Shown: piece by piece, positions 10,828-19,098 of the stretch
Layout: each line of letters opens with the position of its first letter
Numbering within the stretch: the stretch's first letter is position 1
Source: Fistulifera solaris
Lineage: Eukaryota > Bacillariophyta > Bacillariophyceae > Naviculales > Stauroneidaceae
Assembly: GCA_030295235.1 (NCBI GenBank)
Contig: AP026162.1
Span: forward strand, 2,356,001 to 2,420,000
DNA: 64,000 bases
Direction: 5' to 3'
Notes under the pieces: generated by a model
Databases searched by the model: none
What the model was told of the DNA's origin: nothing
The model's input: the letters and a program-made list of their open reading frames with translations, nothing else
Made by a program: the position numbers and the translations under genes

Positions 10828-12291
10828 ATGGCAAGCCAATTTTCCGGAAACGAGATCATTTCCACGCTTCAAGCTACCACGATGCTTATAATCATCTTAT
10901 TTCTCATATTATCCATCTCCCATGCACAACAAAATACTGAGAAAAATAGAGAACTCATCGTTGGGGGCGAGGAAACGAAAGAAGGAAGGTTTTCTTTCGC
11001 CGAGATCAGTTTGCAAATAAGACGGTCTCATCAATGCGGCGGAACGCTCATTGCACCCGATATGATACTGACAGCCGCCCATTGTCAAAGCTGGATAGAT
11101 ACGGCACACATTCATCGCTACGATTTTAAAGACAAATCGGATGTTTACATGGAAATGGATCCAGCTTTCATTCATGTACACCCAGAGTTCAACCCGTCTA
11201 CCTTTCAAGCTGATTTTTCCGTTGTGGGCTTGGGCCGGCCCGTGCCGTCGGCTCAAATAGTGAGACTGAACACTTTTGCAAGCGTACCGTCCGCAAACGA
11301 CCCCGTTGTCGTCATAGGATGGGGTGCAATCAATGTTACCGACCCTTCCAACACAATCTACCCAAATCGACTGCAAAAAGCCCACATCAATTACATTACC
11401 AACGAAGAGTGCGAAAAAGCAGAAGTGCAAGGACAAGCGTTATATACTGGTGAAATATATAGTGACATGCTGTGCGCTACCAGTCCTGGAGTCGACGCGT
11501 GTCGGGGTGATTCGGGAGGACCCTTAATCATGGAAGGTGCTGTAGAAGGTGAAGATGTGCAAGTAGGAATCGTGAGTTGGGGGAGAGGCTGCGCTCTTTT
11601 TCCGGGTGTTTATAGTCGTGTGAGCGACGGTTACGCTTGGATTCGAAAAGAGGTTTGTGCATATTCCGTGGATCCTCCAGCTTACATGAGGTGCCGCGAC
11701 GAGGAGCGTGACTCCAAATTCCTGTCACCGGGCCCTCTAGAGCAAAGCATTCCGAGTATAGCACCAGTACTCCAGCGATCCAGTGGTAGAGTGGATGTGG
11801 AAATTGTCATTCAATTGGATCAGCAAAGTCATGAAACGTCATGGACTTTGTCGGACAATGACGGCAACGTCTTGGTCAACGTGCCGTATGGAGCCTATGC
11901 CAATTTATCTGCTCAAAGTATTGACTTTACTGTGCGAGTCGATGAAGGATCGGGTTTATTGTTCGTCATAAAAGACGAGGCGTTCAACGGCATGAGTCAA
12001 GGGGTCCCTGGGTGGTATAAAGTTTATCTTCTTTCCGACCTCCAAAGAGTCGAAATTATCTCGGGGGATGGAGATTACGGACGTGTCGCGTTTCATAGAT
12101 TTACTGCCAGTTTATCATCAGCTGTCGGGGAACAGTCCAGCAATCAAAGAGACGACAACGGCCCAAACGTCTTTTCTGGAACCTTTCCAGACATTTCAGG
12201 TGATCACACGAGTGGTACCTTTACTCATACAACGGGCACTCTTCTGGCAGCATCCTTGTGCCTAATCTTTCTTGGACCAAGATGTATATAG
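10828..12291 (+). CDS. Trypsin-like serine protease (S1 family), secreted or surface-anchored
   Basis: 487 residues from the ATG at 10828; the same frame opens further upstream but only with GTG. A signal or anchor segment (MLIIILFLILSISHA) lies at about 19-33. The mature N-terminus is expected at IVGG (44-47) after the propeptide. The catalytic triad is His85 (LTAAHC), Asp129 (ADFSVVGL) and Ser229 (GDSGGP). Cysteines around the His and Ser motifs match chymotrypsin-fold disulfides. After the protease domain (to about residue 280) come ~200 residues of beta-rich unknown sequence. A hydrophobic C-terminus (TLLAASLCLIFLG) follows, preceded by a Thr/Gly-rich spacer. That arrangement fits a GPI- or membrane-anchored enzyme. 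Whether it is processed is inferred. Confidence 0.9.
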   Translation: MASQFSGNEIISTLQATTMLIIILFLILSISHAQQNTEKNRELIVGGEETKEGRFSFAEISLQIRRSHQCGGTLIAPDMILTAAHCQSWIDTAHIHRYDFKDKSDVYMEMDPAFIHVHPEFNPSTFQADFSVVGLGRPVPSAQIVRLNTFASVPSANDPVVVIGWGAINVTDPSNTIYPNRLQKAHINYITNEECEKAEVQGQALYTGEIYSDMLCATSPGVDACRGDSGGPLIMEGAVEGEDVQVGIVSWGRGCALFPGVYSRVSDGYAWIRKEVCAYSVDPPAYMRCRDEERDSKFLSPGPLEQSIPSIAPVLQRSSGRVDVEIVIQLDQQSHETSWTLSDNDGNVLVNVPYGAYANLSAQSIDFTVRVDEGSGLLFVIKDEAFNGMSQGVPGWYKVYLLSDLQRVEIISGDGDYGRVAFHRFTASLSSAVGEQSSNQRDDNGPNVFSGTFPDISGDHTSGTFTHTTGTLLAASLCLIFLGPRCI

Positions 12292-12781
12292 GCTTTCAAT
12301 GAAATAAATTTTATAGATTGACTAGATGCCTGCCATTTCGGTTGCTGTTACCTATAGCGGTCGTCGAATTTTACTATAGGACAAAGTGTAAGTAGCATTT
12401 AACACGACTGGTCTAGCAAATTAATCACGAATGACTTTTTTAGTAAATGGTTACGCTTTGTATTGCTCGCATCCACCAAAATTTCCCTTGTTCTCGTAAC
12501 ATAATGTAGTTTGAAGTCATCATTAGTCCAGTTATGATGGATTGTAGGCTACGTCGAAAGTTTTGACCGGTTTCATATTTGACTATGTACCCAAGGTGTA
12601 GATGACGTTTTTCTGTGAGTGATTTTTTTGTTCGTGACTCATTCGACGCAAAAGCAAAACGCGGGGTGCAAAAAATAACGAGGTGCGCGTCGCGATCACG
12701 ATGATGCGGTCATCATCATCACCATTATCATCTTTTATCTCTTGTTTTACTACAAACTATACAAAATTATAGTTCTTTATC
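12292..12781. other. Intergenic region
   Basis: 490 bp between two co-directional genes. It contains a short ATC/TCA-rich simple repeat near 12705-12735, just before the oxygenase gene. No gene seen. Confidence 0.45.
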
Positions 12782-13617
12782 ATGCAAAGACCTCACAATC
12801 GAAGCATTCTGTGGAGGATAGTACTTCTTTGGCTGGGATTATGTGAAGCTTTTCCTATCGCACCGAAATCATCATCACGACAATCGACACGACGGTTCGT
12901 CTCGGAATTGCACATTCCAGCGTACCGAACTTCCAAATTACCCTTTTACCCGATTCTGCCACGCACATTCAACCCCGTACATACCAAGCGGGCCGCGATT
13001 ATACATCCTATTTAATACAGAACCATGGCGGCGGATTGGTGCATCAGACGAACTTTCCCTTGTTTTCGGATGCCGAATGTCACACGATCGTCCAAGAAGC
13101 CGAAGCAGTCGCCCGCCAACGCGATTGGACCCGGACACGGCACGGGAATTTTCCTACCACCGATTTGCCATTAACGGAATTACCCCAAACGCTCCACTTG
13201 TTGAAGGAAGCGTGGGTCGAACGATTGCAACCGTTGTTGGCGGATCAATTTCGTCACGTCTTGCCGGATCCGAGTCGCTTGCGGATTGCGGATGGGTTTG
13301 TGGTCAAATACGATGCTTCCGAACAACGCGAATTGAAACCACATCGGGATGGTGCCGTCGTGTCCTTTAACATCGCTCTCAATCCGTCCAGTGATTACGT
13401 CGGGGGTGGGACGTGGTTTGAAGCGTTAGATGCACCCATCGTGCTGCCCCAGGGGCATGTGGTCAGTCACGCGTCGGGACTGTTGCACGGAGGACAAGCC
13501 ATTACGGCAGGGCGGAGGTATATACTGGTAGCATTTTGCATTGTGGAAGGATACGACACCTGGAGCATGCGCTTCTACAATCAAGTTCGCAATGCATCGG
13601 GTGATGATTCGTCGTAA
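12782..13617 (+). CDS. Plastid-type 2-oxoglutarate/Fe(II) oxygenase (prolyl 4-hydroxylase-like), frame broken
   Basis: About 278 residues in two frames. Frame one starts at the ATG at 12782 and frame two runs to 13617. The CCCC run at 12973-12976 appears one base short; adding it joins ..PRTFNP to RTYQAGRDYTSYL. The N-terminus is a signal peptide followed by CEAFPIAP, close to the diatom ASAFAP plastid motif. The double-stranded beta-helix core shows the iron ligands HRD (HxD) in LKPHRDGAVVSFNIAL and His in SGLLHGGQ. The 2-oxoglutarate-binding Arg lies in GRRYILVAFC. The family hydroxylates proline or other residues; the substrate is unknown. The 3' end converges with the MocA-like gene 79 bp away. 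Confidence 0.8.
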
Positions 13618-13696
13618 GACTTTCGATAATTAACACAATAATATTATAACGCAGGGTCTATGACATATAGCATTTCTTTTTGTTGAATGCATCGCA

Positions 13697-14863
13697 CTAG
13701 CAATGAACATCACACGCATCCAAGGCAATCGACACTTTGTCTTTCGAACGTTCACTTTCCTTCAGCGCCTTTAAAATTAATTTGGTTTGCAACGACACGG
13801 ACGTAATTTCGCGCGCCAAATGCGTCGCCGGACAATCTGTCCACCCGTGTTTTTGGATCGATTGACAGAGCGTCCGGAACCGACGCCACATCATGACGGC
13901 GGCACTCGGACCGCCGGGGACATCAATCGCTTCCCCACGCATCATATCAAAGTCTTTGCCATTTTGCGGTGTCCGATCGTAGACCCGATAGTTGGCCAAT
14001 CCGTCCGGATGCGGAATCACAAAATCATTCAAAGTCGCGTACCGATTCTTCGAGCGCACTTCCATAATTTGACGCGTGGGGGTATGTGAATACGCCAAGC
14101 GACAATCCAAGGTCACATCGTCCGTGAACCACACGCGACACGTTGCCGCAGTGGCTTGTCCGGTCACTGGATGCCGTTCGACTTTTTGAACTTGTGCCGC
14201 CGTGGGGCGGACGCCTTTGCGGGCCCGCAAAAACATGAGCGCCGCGAGAAGAGCACATGACCGGGCCAGACGACGAATCACGCATTGTCCTTCTTGGGGA
14301 GGATCTTGCACGCCCAAGACACCGACATCGTCCATGTGAATGCTCAGTAAGACATCAATCGACTCGATTTTTCCAAAATCTTCTTCGTACAAGACGCAAT
14401 CTAAAAATGTTTGCACGCGATGTTGATTCTGGAACATGGTCGGGAATTGCAGAAATCGTTGATATTGTTTGGCATTCAGGAGTTGAATTCGAAAGTCATC
14501 AATGTACGTCGAAATGGGATCATCCAGTAAGACATGCAACGAGGCTTGCAAAGCCGGTAATACAAATTCCGTTTGCTGTAAGGTCGGTACGACAATATAA
14601 ACGGCATCAACTTCGTTCGATTGCAGCATTTCGGTGTATCCTCCGCGCGTCAATATCGCCGTCGGCGGAATGCCGTGCGAGTCGCGCCATGGCTCGGGAT
14701 CTTCATCGATGGATACGACGTAGGTGACAATCGCATTCGAAATCGGACTGGCAATCGCACGCACCGATGCTGCGGGCAGAGTTCGATCTTTGACAACAAT
14801 CCCGATGCGAAACGGCTTTACGTCCGACAGAGAGGCCATTTGCGGATTGGCATTGTCTTTCAT
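13697..14863 (-). CDS. Gfo/Idh/MocA-family oxidoreductase-like protein
   Basis: 388 residues, single exon, ATG at 14863. The N-terminal Rossmann half starts at FRIGIVVKDRTLPAASV and continues through NEVDAVYIVVPTLQQTEFVLPALQAS. The C-terminal half matches the alpha/beta substrate-binding domain (FPTMFQNQHRVQTFLDCV, EEDFGKIESIDVLLSIHMDD). Two hallmark features are altered. The glycine-rich dinucleotide loop is replaced by IVVKDRTLP, and the EKP catalytic signature reads DDP. The protein may have lost classical dehydrogenase activity or bind the cofactor differently. Substrate and pathway are unknown; no transit peptide is evident. Confidence 0.75.
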   Translation of the reverse strand: MKDNANPQMASLSDVKPFRIGIVVKDRTLPAASVRAIASPISNAIVTYVVSIDEDPEPWRDSHGIPPTAILTRGGYTEMLQSNEVDAVYIVVPTLQQTEFVLPALQASLHVLLDDPISTYIDDFRIQLLNAKQYQRFLQFPTMFQNQHRVQTFLDCVLYEEDFGKIESIDVLLSIHMDDVGVLGVQDPPQEGQCVIRRLARSCALLAALMFLRARKGVRPTAAQVQKVERHPVTGQATAATCRVWFTDDVTLDCRLAYSHTPTRQIMEVRSKNRYATLNDFVIPHPDGLANYRVYDRTPQNGKDFDMMRGEAIDVPGGPSAAVMMWRRFRTLCQSIQKHGWTDCPATHLAREITSVSLQTKLILKALKESERSKDKVSIALDACDVHC

Positions 14864-15516
14864 GTTGATTGTGCTTCTTCGTTAGTGAAGTAACGACTCG
14901 TTAATAAAGAGAATAATAGAAAGGGAGTCAATGGTTGTTGTTATGAAGGAAAACACGGAGTAATTATTTATTTGTCAAGTCAAAACGAACTCGTCTGCAC
15001 CGCCAAAACAAAACGTGCAACTGCAAAAAACAAAAGCCGCGTGACGACGAGGAGAACAGTGGTGTCAAGCTTTTAGTATGATAACAAAAAGTACCGATGT
15101 CGCTTATGTACATCCCCAAAACGAGAACACTTTCGCTGTTATAGCGTCTCAAATTTGTGTGACACTGCAAACAGTAAGGAACCTTCAACAACTTTCCGTT
15201 GGAAGCCGGAGGGAGAAGTGAATACCGAATGGACAAACAATCAAAAATTGTATTGTGTAAACTGTACTAGGACACGCGGAGTAGCGCTCCGCCGTTTCAT
15301 TTTTTCGTTCAAACCCAGTTGCAACGTTTCAACAAAACACTTCGAAGGAACGGAATTCCCACATGCAGAGGACGCTGCATGGCATTGCTGCGCAAGAAAG
15401 AAAGACGAGGAGAGATGCTGCATGCTTCTCCTTGAATGCAGGAGTGAGATCAGTAACTCATTGAAAGTAGTACGACACGAACGATCGATTGATTGAAGCA
15501 ACACAAACGAAGGAGA
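14864..15516. other. Divergent promoter region
   Basis: 653 bp between the MocA-like start and the start at 15517. Open frames on both strands are short and without content. Confidence 0.45.
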
Positions 15517-16094
15517 ATGAACTTGGAGAGTTCGTTCGAGCAATTATCAATTACAGAGGACGCGCCTCCACGTCGTCCTCATCTTGTACGGTTGAATGCA
15601 CAACGAGAAATCACCTGTCGTGATCCGACGACGACGACTCCTCGGCGTTGTGATAGCAAGGACGAGATAGTCAAAGCCAGCATTCCACCGGACAGCATTC
15701 GCGATGACGACGACAATGACGACAAAACGCTCGAAACGGTCTTTACACGCGCACAGAAACGATTCCCCCTTCCGTCACGTCTTTCCTCGCGATCGCAAAT
15801 CGGCGACGAAATGTCTTTGGCATCGATGGGAGCCCAAGAATTGAGTTTTACTGGCAACCCAACAGCACCCGGAGTCTCAATACGAACGGCAGTCGTCGCA
15901 CGCTGCAACGACACGCGACACCCCCGCATTTGTTGCGCACCTTAACATTGTCGTCGCATCGTCCGCAAAATCCCGTGGCCGGATTGTGGCGACAATCGTC
16001 CTTGTTGACGAACGATAGTAGCAATGCACCGCCCTTTTTCTCCTCCAGTCGTCCGAGTAGTACGCGGACGTTTGCCAGTACCGATACGTTGTGA
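15517..16094 (+). CDS. Hypothetical Ser/Thr/Arg-rich protein, frame probably broken
   Basis: The open frame starts at ATG 15517 (MNLESSFEQLSITEDAPP) and runs to 15945. If the TTTT run at 15846-15849 is one base short, the frame continues as SFYWQPNSTRSLNTNGSRR and ends at 16094, giving about 192 residues. It is low in hydrophobic residues with many Ser, Thr, Arg and Asp, and has several SxxR patterns that could be phosphorylated. It has no recognised domain. The extended frame is plausible because the same kind of break is common in this window, but the gene could be spurious. Confidence 0.45.
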
Positions 16095-16396
16095 AGGGTG
16101 TTGTGTATCGATTGTATCATTTGAGGATGGGTGGGTTTTGAATCATAAATAGACTAGTAGTAGTGAATGTTTTTGTCAGTGAATCTTTTGTCATACAACA
16201 AGATAGAAGCTAGCGCGGCATAAAGTGCGTGTTAAAGGGAATCAGTTAAGTCAAGATTCGTTTCGTAAAAGCGTGTGTCGGAGCATTTATTAGTCTTGAT
16301 TTTCCGTGTCATTGAATTATTAGTGATGGTTGAATAAAGAAAGAATGTATCGTCGAATGATTTGCTTCTTGAATCTGTTGCGATCGTCGAACGTTC
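16095..16396. other. Convergent intergenic region
   Basis: About 300 bp of 3' flanks; no feature seen. Confidence 0.4.
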
Positions 16397-16720
16397 CTAT
16401 TTTTCCCAGAAACGGAATCCAAAATAAAAGATGGTCGCCAAGAACGGTGCTACAAAGCCACCGCCCCAGAAAATCAAATTGAAAGTATTCTTCTTTTGTT
16501 GCACTTCTTCGGCGGTGGGTATCTTTCGTTCCTGCAACGCCACGGTCGTACTACTCATATGTTGTAGAATGCCCTGTGAAAGGGGTGATACCGACTCGAT
16601 TTGACTTGACTGCGAGGGAAGAATGACCATGGGAGGAACATCGGCGTGCGCGAGCGCCATTGGCGTAATAGGGATGCGGGGTGTTTGTCGCACAGCTGTA
16701 AAGCCTGCCACTGTACTCAT
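16397..16720 (-). CDS. Small single-pass membrane protein, probably plastid
   Basis: 107 residues from the ATG at 16720. The C-terminus has one membrane segment, NLIFWGGGFVAPFLATIFYFGF, ending RFWEK. An amphipathic region (ERKIPTAEEVQQKKN) precedes it. Near the start is VAGFTAVRQ, which resembles the plastid ASAF cleavage motif. An ATG at 16760 opens MKSATAFVCFP in another frame; if the TTT run (plus strand 16726-16728) has one extra base, that peptide would join and supply a proper signal peptide (120 residues in all). The shape recalls the small single-helix subunits of photosystems or cytochrome b6f, but I recognise no specific one. Confidence 0.6.
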   Translation of the reverse strand: MSTVAGFTAVRQTPRIPITPMALAHADVPPMVILPSQSSQIESVSPLSQGILQHMSSTTVALQERKIPTAEEVQQKKNTFNLIFWGGGFVAPFLATIFYFGFRFWEK

Positions 16721-16760
16721 CCAGCAAAGGGAAGCATACGAAGGCCGTTGCTGATTTCAT

Positions 16761-17274
16761 TTTTCAACGTCTTGCTTCTCAATCGGTCTACACAATAAGA
16801 GATGCAGTTGGTTGTTTGAATATCCAATACGGTGATTGCTCACTCAGTTACACTATTGTTGTTTATCGTCAATCGTCACACTGCAACGAGTGCCAACGCA
16901 GAAAGATCGGACTGACACCAATTCGGGACTCCATCAAAGTCTTGAGTCTTGTGCAACTACTGTATAACCCAACCTTATTAATCCTTGGTATGACCGGGTC
17001 CGATGAGTTAGAAGCTGACCGGGTCCGCCCATCGTTGTTACTGGCTTCACTTCCTTATTTCGATGCAATCAAGCGCAACAATTCAAAACGAGCAGACTGG
17101 TCCAAGTTAGACCCGTTTCAAACTTTGTATCCAGCTAAACGGGCTTGAACTCGGTTCAATACACTGTTATAGCTAATTGCGCCGAAGGCGTTGCTACACT
17201 TTTCGAGAAATGATGCAATTTCGCGGCCTTTAGCTAGGTACTACATATAGCTAAATAATTCAAATTGGGGTAAT
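16761..17274. other. Intergenic region upstream of tRNA-Val
   Basis: It contains a 12-bp direct repeat TGACCGGGTCCG at 16991-17002 and 17016-17027. No gene seen. Confidence 0.4.
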
Positions 17275-17348
17275 GCAGGAATGGTCTAGTTGGTCATGAC
17301 GCACCCTTCACACGGGTGAGGTCGGGCGTTCGAATCGCCCTTCTTGTA
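17275..17348 (+). tRNA. tRNA-Val (anticodon CAC)
   Basis: A 74-nt cloverleaf read by eye. The acceptor stem pairs GCAGGAA with TTCTTGT (two G-U pairs) and the discriminator is A. The D-arm region is TGGTCTAGTTGGTCATGAC. The anticodon stem is CACCC/GGGTG with loop TTCACAC, giving CAC, which reads GUG valine codons. The T-arm is GGGCG TTCGAAT CGCCC. The internal A box (TGGTCTAGTTGG) and B box (GCGTTCGAATCGC) are intact. A TTTTT run at 17352-17356 serves as the Pol III terminator. No intron, and CCA is not encoded, as expected for a nuclear eukaryotic tRNA. Confidence 0.95.
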
Positions 17349-17351
17349 CTC

Positions 17352-17356
17352 TTTTT
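17352..17356 (+). terminator. Pol III terminator of tRNA-Val
   Basis: A run of five T starting 4 nt after the tRNA discriminator base, the usual RNA polymerase III stop signal. Confidence 0.75.
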
Positions 17357-17866
17357 CTCACTATCCCGATTGAGGGGTCAGCTTAATGTTCCTCTTTTCA
17401 TCTTTCCCTCCTGCTGTCTTTTCTTTTGCTTTTGCAATACAATCCATCCGGTGCCGCTTCTTGTGCATCTTTTCATTTCAACATTTTTTTGCTTCGCGAG
17501 GACATCCACCAGGTTTAAGTTCGTGTGCATCTTATTAATGTTTTCATTCGCTTTCAGTCGCTTTCTTTTGACGGCAATCATCGTGTTATTTTTGGAGCGT
17601 ATCAGGATGACTGCTGAGCTCTGAGAATGTGCGAATGGGCCCTCTTTCTGATCCTAAAAAGCAAGAGTCATCAGGTTTTGGGCCACTTAGTCCGAGATGG
17701 AGACTATTAAGGTTAGAAATATTTTGCAGCACGGTCTTCCCTTCGTCCGCAAACATCAAAACATTTCTTTCTGCGCTTCTACATCGTCGTCCTACAGTGA
17801 GATCGAAACGAATGCAACACGCAGTCTAGTCGGTATAAGTGGGATGGGGGGTGCGAGATGAGGATT

Positions 17867-17902
17867 CATCCCGGTTATAGCGACCATCCCGGTTATAATG
17901 AC
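17867..17902 (+). repeat. Tandem 18-bp CATCCCGGTTATARYGAC repeat, cluster 1
   Basis: Two exact-phase 18-bp units: CATCCCGGTTATAGCGAC at 17867-17884 and CATCCCGGTTATAATGAC at 17885-17902. The preceding sequence (GGGGTGCGAGATGAGGATT) resembles that before cluster 2, so the repeat and its flank are duplicated. Confidence 0.75.
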
Positions 17903-18126
17903 CCGTCTGTCCCTCGTTGGAGCCCCCAACCACCCGGAAGTTTAGGGTCGATTCTGGCTTAGGTAAGGCCAAAGTGTCCCTTTTAAGCCTGATTATAGAG
18001 TAATTAGATGGTTAGATGTTACTTGGGCGGATATTTTATCATCAAACAGTCTCGTTGTTACGATAATGTTACAAAAGAATGATATCGAGTTAAGGTTCAG
18101 GATAAATGGGGTGCCCGTCTCGAATT

Positions 18127-18177
18127 CATCCCGGTAATACCGACCATCCCGGTCAATATTATCCCGGTCATAGCGAC
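18127..18177 (+). repeat. CATCCCGGT repeat, cluster 2
   Basis: Three degenerate units: CATCCCGGTAATACCGAC (18127-18144), CATCCCGGTCAATATT (18145-18160) and ATCCCGGTCATAGCGAC (18161-18177). They lie about 220 bp before the CBS gene start and in the same orientation as cluster 1. Confidence 0.7.
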
Positions 18178-18398
18178 TAGACTGCACCGCAAAGACATTT
18201 CGGCTACACCGAACAGGAAAGAAGATCGCGAACAAACTCCTCGTTCTTCATCGGCAGAGCCCGCGCTCGACAAAACTTCAACCAAGCGCACGCATGGGTG
18301 CCGTTTTTTCGCCGTCATGACACTCGACGCAAAATTCTGTTGCAAAGATCCATTGTATCTTCTCAAACAGCCAACCAATATTCTGTTTTTATCCAATC

Positions 18399-19031
18399 AT
18401 GCTGAGCCGCTTCTCTTCTCTCGCGACCCGTCGTGTGATGACCTCGACGACTCGTCTCATGTCGGCCACGGTGGCCGATGTGTCGACGGCCGACGACGCC
18501 CTCGAATTGAGTGGATACAAGGAGATTAATTTTAAGATTGATGAAGATGCCATGGTCTACGATGCGGTGCAACGATTTGCGGCCAACAACATTGGTTGCC
18601 TGGTGACTACCGATAAAGCCGGTAAGTTAATTGAGACGGAACGAGAGTCAAGATTCCTCTCTGCAAAAGTCCGATTCTCACTTCTTGTTTTACCTTGCTT
18701 CAGGAAACATGACCGGCATTATCAGTGAGCGTGACTACATCTGCAAGGTTGCCTTGTTGGGAAGAACCTCGAAAGAAACACCGATTCGCGAAATCTCGAC
18801 CCGTGGTGCCAACATTATTACCGCCAAGGGCAATGAAACCGTCGAGACGTGCATGGAAAGATGATGACCAAGGGCATTCGACATTTGCCCGTCGTCGATG
18901 ATGCGGGGAGTGTGACGGGTTTGATTTCCATCAAGGATTTGGTCAAGACGGTTGTCAGTGAAAAGAAAAAGACCATCAAGGTTCTCTCGGACTTTGCACT
19001 TGGAAAAGGTGGCCATTTTGGAAGCGAGTAA
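18399..19031 (+). CDS. Mitochondrial CBS-domain-pair protein (CBSX-like), frame broken
   Basis: About 183 residues. Exon 1 is 18399-18621, the intron is 18622-18703 (82 bp, GTAAGT...TTCAG) and exon 2 is 18704-19031. The N-terminus (MLSRFSSLATRRVMTSTTRL) is an Arg/Ser-rich mitochondrial presequence. Two CBS domains follow: INFKIDEDAMVYDAVQRFAANNIGCLVV-type through GNMTGIISERDYICKV, then TVETCME..MMTKGIRHLPVVDDAGSVTGLISIKDLV. The AAA run at 18857-18859 is one base short; without it the frame stops after CMER. Paired CBS domains bind adenosine nucleotides, and plant CBSX3 regulates mitochondrial thioredoxin, but the partner here is unknown. It converges with the SNF2 gene 67 bp away. Confidence 0.85.
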
Positions 19032-19098
19032 CGTCGTTGTTTTTCGATCAACAACAAAACTAGCAATGTAAAGGCGAGAATCGTCTTACTAAAATAGT

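Larger units (their letters stand above)
17357..18398. other. Gene-poor interval between tRNA-Val and the CBS gene
   Basis: About 1 kb without a supported gene. A pyrimidine-rich stretch follows the tRNA. Two clusters of an 18-bp CATCCCGGT repeat lie at 17867-17902 and 18127-18177. Confidence 0.5.

Noticed and set aside
13787-14727. Open frames antisense to the MocA-like gene
   Set aside because: Arg/His-rich shadow translations with no recognisable content.
17316-17624. 102-codon open frame downstream of tRNA-Val
   Set aside because: It begins inside the tRNA and translates a pyrimidine-rich tract into Phe/Leu/Ser; not a gene.
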